This document shows positions 7,896 to 16,746 of a stretch of 64,000 bases of DNA, piece by piece. Both the position numbers and the translations under genes were made by a program. The stretch's first letter is position 1, and the number at the start of each line of letters is the position of its first letter. The notes below the pieces were generated by a model. It was not told the DNA's origin. It saw only the letters and a program-made list of their open reading frames with translations, and ran no database searches. Source of the stretch: Parashewanella curva (GTDB lineage Bacteria; Pseudomonadota; Gammaproteobacteria; Enterobacterales; Shewanellaceae); assembly GCF_003675895.1 (NCBI RefSeq), contig NZ_ML014763.1, positions 23,985 through 87,984 on the forward strand, written 5' to 3'.

Positions 7896-8711
7896 CTATT
7901 TTGTAGCCAATTTTTTTAATACTCGGCTGGCGGCAACAAAACCAAACGTACCTGTTACGCTTGTGGCTGAACCGAAGCCTGAAGCGCAATCCATTCTCAT
8001 ATTGCCATCGGTTTCAGATTTGGTTTGGCAGACAGTGCCATCAGATTTTGGATAAACCAGTTGCTCTGTAGAATACACTGCATCAATACCAAAGCGGCGA
8101 GATAAATTTTTAGAAAAATTATATTCTCTGCGTAAAAAATTTCGCACTTTTGCCAGCAGTGGATCTTGTTGTGTCTTAGCCAAATCACACAACTGAACTT
8201 GAGTTGGGTCGATTTGTCCGCCAGCGCCACCCACTGTGACAATCGGTAGTTTATTACGCTTACACCACGCAATTACTGCGGCTTTAGCTTTTACGGCATC
8301 AATGCAATCGACTACATAATCGAGGCTGCCGCCTTGCTTTTTACTTTGCAAGTACTCAGCAAGGTTATCGGGCATGATGAAATCTTCAATTTCATTGACT
8401 TGGCATTCTGGATTAATTTGTTTAATTCGCTCAGCCATCACTGCTACTTTAGATTGCCCAATGGTAGATGTTAACGCGTGAGTTTGGCGGTTACTGTTGG
8501 TAACACAAATATCATCTAAATCCATTAAAGAAATTTGGCCAATGCCTGAGCGGGCAAGAGATTCTGCCACCCAAGTTCCCACCCCGCCGATACCGATAAC
8601 CATAACATGAGCTTGGGAAAATTTGGCTAACGCTGCTTGACCGTATAATCGGCCAATACCAGAAAATCGTTGTAGGTAAGAGTCTGAAAATGAAGGTTGA
8701 GAAGCTGACAT
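7896..8711 (-). CDS. tcdA: tRNA threonylcarbamoyladenosine dehydratase TcdA
   Basis: 271 residues, an E1-like (ThiF/MoeB) enzyme. The ATP-binding loop is GIGGVGTWVAESLARSG, followed by DLDDICVTNSNRQ. The segment VVDCIDAVKAKAAVIAWC is typical of TcdA (YgdL/CsdL). TcdA uses ATP to turn t6A37 of tRNA into its cyclic form, with help from the CsdA/CsdE sulfur system. The C-terminal GFGSATSVTGTFGFVAASR is also conserved. The gene lies upstream of the SieB-like gene on the same strand, 74 bases away. The length is normal. Confidence 0.92.
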   Translation of the reverse strand: MSASQPSFSDSYLQRFSGIGRLYGQAALAKFSQAHVMVIGIGGVGTWVAESLARSGIGQISLMDLDDICVTNSNRQTHALTSTIGQSKVAVMAERIKQINPECQVNEIEDFIMPDNLAEYLQSKKQGGSLDYVVDCIDAVKAKAAVIAWCKRNKLPIVTVGGAGGQIDPTQVQLCDLAKTQQDPLLAKVRNFLRREYNFSKNLSRRFGIDAVYSTEQLVYPKSDGTVCQTKSETDGNMRMDCASGFGSATSVTGTFGFVAASRVLKKLATK

Positions 8712-8850
8712 AGTGTTAAAAAAAACTGATAGATTTGAGATTATAACAAATTCTTTATTTTTTTCTTTTGAAAATTGAAATGATAGTTATTTTTTGAGAA
8801 GCACCGTTACAAACTTAGGAATAAAAAAGCTACAGTAAGGTTTTAAAATA

Positions 8851-9447
8851 TCAACTATTCTCATCAAGGTAAAATGGTTCGTCCTCTGATAATGAGCCAC
8901 TGTCAGATAACTCTCTATTATCCTTTGGAAGAAAGGGCAGAAATGTTTCTACAGCCATGTCTATTATTTCAAAGCCATCATTTAAGCTTGATTCAGTTGA
9001 TTTAGGCTCTTCGTATGTCTGGTTTTTGGAATGAACTTCCCTATTTTTTTCGACTGTTGAAGGCATAGTTTTTGCTGGAGATGAAGTTCTTTGATTTTTC
9101 AACACTTCTTCCTGTCGACTTTGGTAGCAGGGGCGATTGCTATCATAGCTCACGACTCTATATTTTCTGATACCCTCTTGAACATGCATACGGCCTAGTT
9201 CTACCTGCAAATTTATTAAGACTGGATCTGGTTTATTCCCCCAAAAAGAGGTTTTTTTTTCAACTAATGGTTTTGCAAAAAAGTGCTGACTGTTTTGTTC
9301 GCAATCAAGTAGGTATTCCACCTTATTGATTTCTAATATAAAGCAAGAGTTGGTTGATGTTTTCCCTTCTATTACATTAGCCTCATAAGCGGCTTGAAAT
9401 AACTTTCCTGCAATATCTGAAGTCATTATAGCTTTGGCTTCTGCCAT
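8851..9447 (-). CDS. Orphan hypothetical protein with Ser/Glu-rich C-terminal half
   Basis: 198 residues that I do not recognise. Residues 1-105 look folded (mixed alpha/beta, including NSCFILEINKVEYLLDC). Residues 106-198 are low complexity, rich in Ser, Glu, Asp and Lys, and end in acidic SLSEDEPFYLDENS. There is no signal peptide or membrane helix. A globular head with a disordered polar tail is seen in exported effectors, but nothing here proves export. It sits alone between putA and tcdA, outside any evident operon. The local AT content looks a little higher than in its neighbours. Confidence 0.55.
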   Translation of the reverse strand: MAEAKAIMTSDIAGKLFQAAYEANVIEGKTSTNSCFILEINKVEYLLDCEQNSQHFFAKPLVEKKTSFWGNKPDPVLINLQVELGRMHVQEGIRKYRVVSYDSNRPCYQSRQEEVLKNQRTSSPAKTMPSTVEKNREVHSKNQTYEEPKSTESSLNDGFEIIDMAVETFLPFLPKDNRELSDSGSLSEDEPFYLDENS

Positions 9448-9536
9448 TATGTTACTCGTTGATTTTATATCGGTTATCTAAGTTTGGTACGGTATAAAAC
9501 GTGAGTCAAAGAATGTTAACGATGTTTAATCACAAT

Positions 9537-9564
9537 AATAAAAAAGCTGGCGCAAGGCCAGCTT
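9537..9564 (-). terminator. Intrinsic terminator after putA
   Basis: Read on the minus strand, AAGCTGGC and GCCAGCTT pair, followed by TTTTTATTATT. It lies about 30 bases after the putA stop. Confidence 0.85.
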
Positions 9565-9595
9565 AGTAACGGTTAGCCATTAGGTTTAAGATGGT

Positions 9596-12500
9596 CTAAT
9601 CTTCGCTATCACCTAAAGAAAGTAGTGTTGCATTACCACCAATCGCAGTAATGTTGTTAGTTCGAGTTTTCTCAGTTACAAAACGCGTTAAGTAGTGAGG
9701 ACCTCCGGCTTTAGGACCTGTACCAGATAACCCTTGGCCACCAAATGGCTGCACACCAACAACGGCACCAATTTGGTTACGGTTAATGTAGACGTTCCCC
9801 ACATCAACTTTACTCGCAATATCTAAGGCATGACCTTCGTTACGGCTGTGTATACCTAGAGTTAACCCAAAGCCTGTTGAGTTAATGTCAGCAATCACTT
9901 TATCCAGCTCATTACTCTTATAACGGATAACGTGTAAAATTGGACCAAAGTGTTCTTTTTCTAGCACTTTAATTGAATCAATTTCTACTGCTGTAGGTGC
10001 CACAAAGTGGCCATGTTCAGTGCCTTCTGGCAAATCGATTTGCTTGATCAAACGACCTACTTGCTTGATGTGATCAATATGAGCGTTCAAATTGTTTTTA
10101 GCCGTCGCATCAATCACTGGGCCGACATCGGTTTTCACCAAACCAGGGTGACCGATTGATAACTCGTCCATTGCACCTTGCATTACATCTAATACGCGAT
10201 CAGCAATGTCATCTTGAATATAAAGTACACGTAGCGCTGAACAACGTTGACCCGCTGAGGTGAATGAAGATGAAACCACGTCATTTACCACTTGTTCAGG
10301 TTGTGAGGTTGAATCAACCACCATGGCGTTTTGACCACCGGTTTCTGCAATAAGTGGAATAATGGCACCATTACGCTCAGCTAGAGTCATGTTAATGCGT
10401 TTTGCAGTGACTGTTGAACCAGTAAAGCACACCCCGCCAATACGCTCATCAGCCGTTAAGGTTGCCCCTACAGTTGCCCCTGTACCCGGTAGGAATTGCA
10501 GTACATTGGTTGGTATACCTGCTTCATGAGCAAGTTGAACGGCACGATAACCCACAAGGCAGGTTTGCTCGGCAGGTTTGGCAATAACCGTGTTACCCGC
10601 AGCAAGAGCCGCAGTGACTTGGCCTAAGAAAATCGCAAGTGGGAAGTTCCATGGGCTGATACAGACAAATACGCCACGGCCTTGAAGGAATAGCTCATTA
10701 AGCTCACCAGTCGGTCCAGGCATAAGCTCAGGTTGAGCCATCATCTTTTTAGCTTGAACAGCGTAGTAACGACAGAAATCTACTGCTTCACGGACTTCAT
10801 CAATGCCATCTTGTAAGCTCTTACCCGCTTCCCGGGTACATAGTGCAATTAATTCTTCACGGTTTTCTTCAAGTAAGTCAGCTAGTTTTTGAAGTGCTGT
10901 CGCACGTACTTCAACTGGAGTGCGGCACCAATCATTAAAGGCTGAAGTTGCTGAAGATAGTGCTTGCTCGATAACAGGTGTAGTGGCGTGGGTAACTTTA
11001 CCTACTACTTGGCGAGTATCGAATGGGCTTAGTACTTCAATACCATTATTGGTGATGGTTTCGCCATCAACTAATGGACCTGCTGTCCATTGAGTTTCTT
11101 TGTAAGTATCTAGGGCTTTGAAAAATGGCTCAGATTCAGAGGTAATGTTCATGTTGACTCCCATTGAGTTTTTGCGCTCTTCACCAAAAATATCAATTGG
11201 AAGAACAATCTTGTTGTTAGCTAGGGTCTTAAATTTCTTCAAGGTCACTAAAGGGTGTACCACAAGTGATTCGATAGGGGTTTTAGGATCAACCAACTTA
11301 TGTACAAAAGACGTGTTTGCCCCATTTTCAAGTAGGCGGCGTACAAGATAAGGTAGAAGGTCTTTGTGAGCGCCAATTGGCGCGTAAATACGAACCGTTT
11401 TAACGCCAGCTTCCGCCAGAAGTGTGTCGTATAACTCTTCGCCCATGCCATGTAAGCGTTGGAATTCGTACTGACGATCACCCGCCATATCGGTCACGCT
11501 GGCAACGGTTTGTGCGTTATGGGTAGCAAACTGTGGGTAAATGGCGTCACGAGTAGCTTCGGATAACAGGTAACGCGCGCAAGCAAGATAGGCAACATCG
11601 GTTCCAGCTTTACGCGTGTATAGTGGATAACCATGCTCACCGTTTTCTTGTGCCCATTTTAGTTCACTATCCCAGTATGCACCTTTTACTAGACGCAGTG
11701 GAATTTCATCTCCTTGGTCTTTAGCCAAGCGAGTTAACCACATCAATACTGGCAGCGCTCGTTTAGAATAAGCTTGAACCACAATGCCCAGTAATCCCCA
11801 GCCTTGAGCGGCTTCAGATTGATACAGCTTTTGGAATAGTTTCAAAGAAAGTTCAAGGCGATCCGCTTCTTCAGCATCAATCGAAATACCAACATTAACA
11901 CTACGGGCTAGGGTAATCAGCTCGATTACGCGATCGTAAAGCTCAGTTAAAGTACGATCTGTATTGGCCACTTCATAACGTGGGTGCAGAGCCGTAAGCT
12001 TGATGGAAACCGTTGGGCGTGGCGCTTCTGATTCGTTATAGCTCTGAGCTCCTAAGGCACGAATAGCATCGGCGTAGTCTTTGAAATATTTTTTTGCGTC
12101 TTTTTGCGTTAACGCCGCTTCACCAAGCATGTCATAACTGTGGGTGTAACCCAGCTTACGCTTATCGACACTGTTTTTTAGACCTTCTTCAATGGTGCGA
12201 CCAAGAACAAACTGCTTACCCATGATTTTCATTGCTGCTAGCATGGCTTGGCGGATCACAGGTTCGCCCATTTTGTTTACTAGTTTGCCGAGTAAACTGC
12301 TTGGCTTGCCGTCAATGCTTTTATCGAGTTTTACGATTTTGCCCGTTAGCATTAAACCCCAAGTTGAAGCGTTAACCAGCATAGAGTCACTTTGACTCAT
12401 GTGTTTATCCCACTTAGCGCCGGACAACTTATCTTCAATTAAGGCATCAGCGGTAGCGGCATCAGGAATGCGTAGCAGAGCCTCCGCTAGACACATTAAA

Positions 12501-12775
12501 ATAATGCCTTCTTGAGTATCTAAGCTGTATTGTTGCAAAAACGCATCAATGCCAACCATTAGCCCTTTTTTTTCGTATTGGCGAACTTTATTCACCATAT
12601 CATGGGCACGTTGGGTGACACGTTGGATTTCTTCGGTTGAAGAAGGTACAAGCTCAATCAGCTCAGACAAGTACTGCTCTTCATCTACTGCATAGTTATT
12701 AGTAATGATTTGGAACAGTTCAGGTAGGGTGGCGTTGTCGTAGCGACCAGCCAATACTTCACTCGCTTTGAACAT
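9596..12775 (-). CDS. putA: Bifunctional proline dehydrogenase / P5C dehydrogenase PutA
   Basis: 1059 residues from the ATG at 12775 (an in-frame GTG lies 8 codons earlier). Residues 80-510 form the FAD-dependent proline dehydrogenase barrel (SIDAEEADRLELSL; LRLVKGAYWDSELKWAQ; FATHNAQTV). Residues 560-1040 form the NAD-dependent aldehyde dehydrogenase, with FTGSTVTAKRIN, catalytic Glu in IAETGGQNAM and catalytic Cys in SAGQRCSALR. Together they oxidise proline to glutamate by substrate channelling. It lacks the N-terminal RHH DNA-binding domain and the extra C-terminal domain of E. coli PutA (1320 residues), so it is an enzyme only and needs another regulator. Confidence 0.95.
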   Translation of the reverse strand: MFKASEVLAGRYDNATLPELFQIITNNYAVDEEQYLSELIELVPSSTEEIQRVTQRAHDMVNKVRQYEKKGLMVGIDAFLQQYSLDTQEGIILMCLAEALLRIPDAATADALIEDKLSGAKWDKHMSQSDSMLVNASTWGLMLTGKIVKLDKSIDGKPSSLLGKLVNKMGEPVIRQAMLAAMKIMGKQFVLGRTIEEGLKNSVDKRKLGYTHSYDMLGEAALTQKDAKKYFKDYADAIRALGAQSYNESEAPRPTVSIKLTALHPRYEVANTDRTLTELYDRVIELITLARSVNVGISIDAEEADRLELSLKLFQKLYQSEAAQGWGLLGIVVQAYSKRALPVLMWLTRLAKDQGDEIPLRLVKGAYWDSELKWAQENGEHGYPLYTRKAGTDVAYLACARYLLSEATRDAIYPQFATHNAQTVASVTDMAGDRQYEFQRLHGMGEELYDTLLAEAGVKTVRIYAPIGAHKDLLPYLVRRLLENGANTSFVHKLVDPKTPIESLVVHPLVTLKKFKTLANNKIVLPIDIFGEERKNSMGVNMNITSESEPFFKALDTYKETQWTAGPLVDGETITNNGIEVLSPFDTRQVVGKVTHATTPVIEQALSSATSAFNDWCRTPVEVRATALQKLADLLEENREELIALCTREAGKSLQDGIDEVREAVDFCRYYAVQAKKMMAQPELMPGPTGELNELFLQGRGVFVCISPWNFPLAIFLGQVTAALAAGNTVIAKPAEQTCLVGYRAVQLAHEAGIPTNVLQFLPGTGATVGATLTADERIGGVCFTGSTVTAKRINMTLAERNGAIIPLIAETGGQNAMVVDSTSQPEQVVNDVVSSSFTSAGQRCSALRVLYIQDDIADRVLDVMQGAMDELSIGHPGLVKTDVGPVIDATAKNNLNAHIDHIKQVGRLIKQIDLPEGTEHGHFVAPTAVEIDSIKVLEKEHFGPILHVIRYKSNELDKVIADINSTGFGLTLGIHSRNEGHALDIASKVDVGNVYINRNQIGAVVGVQPFGGQGLSGTGPKAGGPHYLTRFVTEKTRTNNITAIGGNATLLSLGDSED

Positions 12776-13075
12776 AATCGTATTTCCATTCTGACCCACT
12801 TAGCGGGGTATTATTTTGTATACAATTTCAAAATTTCGGCGATTATACCCATAAATGTGGTTTAGAACACTAGTTAAGATCAAGCAAATTTGCGGTGAAT
12901 AATGATTTATTTGTTCAGATTTCTTTCCTTTACTTAGTTTGTAAATTTTAAGTAAATCTATTGTGTGTAAATGATAGGTTTATTTACAATTTAATGGTTG
13001 TCAGAAGATATGAATTTGAGAAATACCCAATCGCGCTTGTGTGCGCGACTGAGTCATCTTTGAATAGGTGGTTAT

Positions 13076-13684
13076 TTACCAGCGAGTTTTATGTTTACGA
13101 CTTGGCCTAGGCAAGTAGGCGATTACTAATCCTATTAATAAGCCAATACCAGCAATCATGCCGCCTTCACGCCAGAACTGGTATTTAGCATCATCATTTA
13201 GCTCATTAACTTGAGTTTGCAAACGAGCCACTTCGTCTTTTGTCTGCATCTGCACTTTTAAAAGCTCTTGTTCCGCTTTCTTTTTTGCTTGTTCAGCTAA
13301 CGATAACTTATCTGTAGTTTGTTGTAGTTGTGCGGTTAATTGAGCTTCTTTACTGTCATTTTGACTCAAGCTTTGTTTAATATCAGCAAGTTGCTGTTCA
13401 AGTTGTGGCTGAGTAATACGAAAAGTGGGTTTGCTAGTGATCATATTGGCTTGAACCCAACCTTCTCGGCCTTTGTCATCAATGATCTTTGCATAACCAT
13501 TTTCGGTTTCGTTTAACGACGAGATCGTTTTACCCGCTGCAACACTTCCCAAAATTTTGTATTGAGATCCTGGTCCTGAATGTAGATAAATGTAGATGTT
13601 TTCAGAGACATAACGGGTGTCTTCTTGAGCCGTTGTCAGTCCCGAAAGCAAGATACAAAAAACAAAAGTGAATAGTCGTAGCAC
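13076..13684 (-). CDS. ygiM: YgiM-type SH3 domain membrane protein (TIGR04211 family)
   Basis: 202 residues: signal peptide (cleavage after TTAQ), a bacterial SH3 domain at about 24-88 (YVSENIYIYLHSGPGSQYKI; GREGWVQANMI), a long coiled coil at 93-167, one transmembrane helix near 172-190 and a basic tail (RPSRKHKTRW). This is the layout of YgiM, a periplasmic SH3 protein held by a C-terminal helix, of unknown function. In E. coli ygiM lies beside ygiF and glnE, and both of those families are also in this window. A palindrome separates it from pit. Confidence 0.85.
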   Translation of the reverse strand: MLRLFTFVFCILLSGLTTAQEDTRYVSENIYIYLHSGPGSQYKILGSVAAGKTISSLNETENGYAKIIDDKGREGWVQANMITSKPTFRITQPQLEQQLADIKQSLSQNDSKEAQLTAQLQQTTDKLSLAEQAKKKAEQELLKVQMQTKDEVARLQTQVNELNDDAKYQFWREGGMIAGIGLLIGLVIAYLPRPSRKHKTRW

Positions 13685-13742
13685 TAGGGATTTCCTATAA
13701 GTTGTTATGTTGTTAATGCTATGAATTTATAAACTGGAATGC

Positions 13743-13770
13743 AAGAGGGGAGCATAATCGCTCCCCTCTT
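13743..13770 (-). terminator. Terminator-like stem after pit
   Basis: AAGAGGGGAG pairs with CTCCCCTCTT around an 8-base loop. The T run is poor on the minus strand, so termination may be incomplete. Confidence 0.5.
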
Positions 13771-13798
13771 TTAATCTACTTTTTTGTAAAAGCGAGTG

Positions 13799-15067
13799 TT
13801 AGCTCATAATGCCTTTAATGATGTAGAAGAAGATAATCGATAATGCCGCACCTGCAGGTAGAGTCACCACCCAAGATACTACGATATTACGAACTACACC
13901 TAAGTTGATTGCAGCGATACCACGAGCCATGCCCACACCTAGCACCGCACCAACAAGGGTTTGTGTCGTTGAGATAGGAAGACCTGTACCCGATGCGATA
14001 ACAACAGTTGTTGCAGCGGCAAGCTCTGCGGCAAAACCACGGCTTGGGGTTAAGTGGGTAATGTTCTTACCAATGGTTTGCATTACACGCTTACCGAAAA
14101 TAGCCAGACCCAATACGATACCAACCGCACCTAATGGAAGGATCCACCAAACTAATTCTGCTTTTTTCGAAATTTCACCGCCGTGCTGTACTACCGATAC
14201 AACAGCTGCTAGAGGACCAATCGCGTTAGCTACGTCGTTTGAACCATGAGCAAACGCCATACAACAAGCTGTTACTACCATCAGTACCGCAAAAACACGT
14301 TCTACGTTACCGAAATGGGTAGTTCTATCGGCACTTTCACTCATTTTTAAGCGGCCAATGATAACCTTACCAATGACACCAACAATAGCAGCAATTGCTA
14401 AAGATAGAATGTAAGCTTCGTGAGTATCAAACTTAACACCGACGTGCTTTAGGCCTTTAGTAATGGTTACTAGTGACATGATAAAACCAGCTAGCGCCAT
14501 GTAGAACGGCACATAACGCTTGGCATTTGCTAGCGGATTATCAGTATCAAAAATCAGCTTTTGAACGCTTTGGAATAGCAAGAATGCGATAAAACCGGAA
14601 ATGGCTGGAGTAACGATCCAAGAGCCAACAATACCTGCTACTTTGCCCCAAGATACAGCATCAGTACCCACACCAACTGCAGCAAAACCAATAATTGCAC
14701 CGATAATAGAGTGAGTAGTCGATACAGGCCAGCCTAGCGAAGAGGCAACAACTAACCAAATACCTGCAGCAAGTAGAGAGCCAATCATACCGTAAACAAG
14801 CAGTTCAGGAACATCGACAAAGTAAGCGCTATCAATAATGCCTTTACGGATGGTACTGGTTACTTCACCGCCTGCTAGGTAAGCACCTGCAAACTCAAAA
14901 ATCATCGCAATGATGATTGCTTGTTTGATTGTGATAGCGTTAGAGCCTACAGAGGTACCCATTGCGTTAGCAACGTCATTGGCACCAATACCCCATGCCA
15001 TTAAAAATCCGAATGCGGCCGCAAAGGCAATAAGCCATGGACCGTTGGTGACTAATACATCAACCAT
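13799..15067 (-). CDS. pit: Inorganic phosphate transporter, Pit family
   Basis: 422 residues with about ten transmembrane helices in two related halves. Each half carries a PiT signature: AWGIGANDVANAMGTSVG near residue 24 and AHGSNDVANAIGPLAAV near 275. Each half also ends in a related motif: WPVSTTHSIIGAIIG and LPISTTQTLVGAVLG. Pit proteins take up phosphate, as metal-phosphate, with protons or sodium in the inner membrane. The gene is 24 bases downstream of the YkaA-like gene, so the two form an operon. The central loop around residue 240 is short. Confidence 0.93.
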   Translation of the reverse strand: MVDVLVTNGPWLIAFAAAFGFLMAWGIGANDVANAMGTSVGSNAITIKQAIIIAMIFEFAGAYLAGGEVTSTIRKGIIDSAYFVDVPELLVYGMIGSLLAAGIWLVVASSLGWPVSTTHSIIGAIIGFAAVGVGTDAVSWGKVAGIVGSWIVTPAISGFIAFLLFQSVQKLIFDTDNPLANAKRYVPFYMALAGFIMSLVTITKGLKHVGVKFDTHEAYILSLAIAAIVGVIGKVIIGRLKMSESADRTTHFGNVERVFAVLMVVTACCMAFAHGSNDVANAIGPLAAVVSVVQHGGEISKKAELVWWILPLGAVGIVLGLAIFGKRVMQTIGKNITHLTPSRGFAAELAAATTVVIASGTGLPISTTQTLVGAVLGVGMARGIAAINLGVVRNIVVSWVVTLPAGAALSIIFFYIIKGIMS

Positions 15068-15091
15068 TGTTACAACCTTGAAATGTGTTAA

Positions 15092-15772
15092 TTAAACGCG
15101 AGCTAACATCAGCTCTAAACGGGAACCTGCGCGTTCTGCTAAATCAGCAAGGTCGCCCACCCATTCGATGATTTTGTACAAGAACATAACATCGACAGGG
15201 TTCAATTCGGATTCCAGTTCAAATAACTGGCGTCGGATTTGAATTTGGATATCGTCAGTATCCGCTTCGATGTTATCCAGCTTGTGGATCATTTTTTCCA
15301 CAAGTTCGAGTTCTCGTCCACGAAAACCGGTTTCAAGAAGATCGTCAAGCTCATTAATGGCTTCCTTGGCCATATACACTGCGTCTAAGCAGCGAGTAAG
15401 GTAAGCGAAGAAGAGCTCTTGCAATTCGGAGGGAATAACTATATTACGACCAATGACACGACCAGAGATGTCCTTGGCTTTGTTCGCTATTTTGTCTTGT
15501 TGAGTGACTAATTCTAATAGATCAGTTCGTTCAACAGGCATAAACAGCCCACCCGGAAGCTGAAGACGGATATCTCGCTTCTGGATGTCAGCTTCTTGTT
15601 CGGCTTGACGGATTTTTTTACGAAGCGCTACAGCTTCATCCCAATCCTGCTTCACAGTAGCTTCAAAAAATGGCACAAGGATGGAAGCACATTCATGTAC
15701 TTTATCGATGTGTTCTTGCAATGGTTTTATTGGCGATTTTGCAAACACGCCTAAAATAGAGTTTACTGGCAT
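15092..15772 (-). CDS. Pit accessory protein (DUF47/PhoU-like, YkaA/TIGR00153)
   Basis: 226 residues, helical throughout. It opens MPVNSILGVFAKSPIKPL and ends AGSRLELMLARV, matching the TIGR00153 family over its full length. The segment LQLPGGLFMPVERTDLLELV is highly conserved. The protein is a PhoU-like four-helix bundle, and genes of this kind almost always precede pit. It is thought to modulate the transporter, which is inferred from context across genomes. It is the first gene of the operon. A Pho-box-like sequence lies about 220 bases upstream. Confidence 0.9.
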   Translation of the reverse strand: MPVNSILGVFAKSPIKPLQEHIDKVHECASILVPFFEATVKQDWDEAVALRKKIRQAEQEADIQKRDIRLQLPGGLFMPVERTDLLELVTQQDKIANKAKDISGRVIGRNIVIPSELQELFFAYLTRCLDAVYMAKEAINELDDLLETGFRGRELELVEKMIHKLDNIEADTDDIQIQIRRQLFELESELNPVDVMFLYKIIEWVGDLADLAERAGSRLELMLARV

Positions 15773-15990
15773 TGCCGTGTACCTATTTCTGTTATTCCTT
15801 ATGGAAAAATCGGGCGAATGTTAACTTATACACCCGCTTTTTGAAACAGCTTATCACTATGAAAATCGATCTATAGGTCGTATTTTGCACCTGTTTTGAT
15901 TTAAAAACCACCAATCGATTGAAATTTGTAAGTGCTTCTATATTCGTTGACTCTCATAATATGAAGTCGGGGCTGATTGTGAATCCTTTA

Positions 15991-16008
15991 TATGACACTA
16001 ATGTTACA
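15991..16008 (-). promoter_or_regulatory. Possible Pho box
   Basis: Read on the minus strand, TGTAACATTAGTGTCATA has two TGTNAYA-like half sites 11 bases apart. One half is exact (TGTCATA) and the other has two differences. It points towards the phosphate operon but lies 219 bases from its start, so the call is weak. Confidence 0.25.
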
Positions 16009-16065
16009 TTTTGTGCGTTAAGTGTTCACATTATTAAAGTTTAATATGAAATTGGTGAATTTTTT

Positions 16066-16707
16066 ATGAATAAAGAGCATAAAGAAGTCGAGCTAAAGTT
16101 GACAATACCCAAAGATAAGCACAAGGGATTCATTGAATTCATGGGGGTAGTTAATCATGCTGTATTTGTTAAGCGTGAACAATTGAAGAATGATTACTTC
16201 GATACAAGTAGTCTACAACTTAGTCGTTTGAAGGTGGGGCTTAGGATTAGGCAAGCAGACAGTTATAAAGAGCAAACGCTAAAAACCGCAGGTGAGGTTT
16301 GTGATGGTATGCATGTCCGTCATGAATATAACCATGCTATCGAAGGCAATATTCCAAAACTTGATCTGTTTCCCAATTTGATATGGCCTGATAATTGTGA
16401 TGTTAAACGTATACAGCAAGCTTTAATTTGCCTGTTTAACACGAACTTTATTCGACATACTTGGCGAGTAGAATTGGATGGAAGTCAGTTTGAAGTCGTA
16501 CTTGATGATGGTGAGGTTGCATCTGACTTTTCAGGGGTAGAACGAAAAATACCGATAAGTGAAGTTGAGCTGGAATTAATTTCGGGTGATTCAGAGGCTT
16601 TAGTAAAGTTTGCTCAGCCGCTAATTGATCGATTTAAACTAGAAAAATGTGAAATCAGTAAAGCGCAGCGAGGGTATGGCTTACTCGAAAAATCACATAA
16701 AAAATAA
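16066..16707 (+). CDS. CYTH domain protein, YgiF-like triphosphatase without CHAD domain
   Basis: 213 residues. The CYTH signature EVELKL lies at residues 7-12, and the fold continues through LRIRQ, EQTLKTAGEV, VELDGSQFEVVLDDGEV and SEVELELISGDSEALV. It ends SKAQRGYGLL, as the N-terminal half of E. coli YgiF does. YgiF hydrolyses inorganic triphosphate with a metal, and the ExExK residues needed are present. The C-terminal CHAD domain of YgiF (total 433 residues) is missing, and no CHAD gene lies nearby. The gene is divergent from the phosphate operon; a polyphosphate link is tempting but unproven. Confidence 0.8.
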   Translation: MNKEHKEVELKLTIPKDKHKGFIEFMGVVNHAVFVKREQLKNDYFDTSSLQLSRLKVGLRIRQADSYKEQTLKTAGEVCDGMHVRHEYNHAIEGNIPKLDLFPNLIWPDNCDVKRIQQALICLFNTNFIRHTWRVELDGSQFEVVLDDGEVASDFSGVERKIPISEVELELISGDSEALVKFAQPLIDRFKLEKCEISKAQRGYGLLEKSHKK

Positions 16708-16732
16708 AAGCCAGTCAAAGACTGGCTTTTAA
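16707..16732. terminator. Bidirectional terminator between CYTH and protease genes
   Basis: AAAAGCCAGT pairs with ACTGGCTTTT around a CAAAG loop, with A and T runs on both sides. The two genes are convergent. Confidence 0.9.
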
Positions 16733-16746
16733 AACAAGCTATTAAT

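Noticed and set aside
12776..12799. GTG start for PutA eight codons upstream
   Set aside because: No ribosome site before it; the ATG opens the conserved MFKASEVLAGRYDN start.
13905..14249. 114-codon plus-strand frame inside pit
   Set aside because: Antisense of conserved transmembrane codons; Ala/Pro/Thr-rich with no known pattern.
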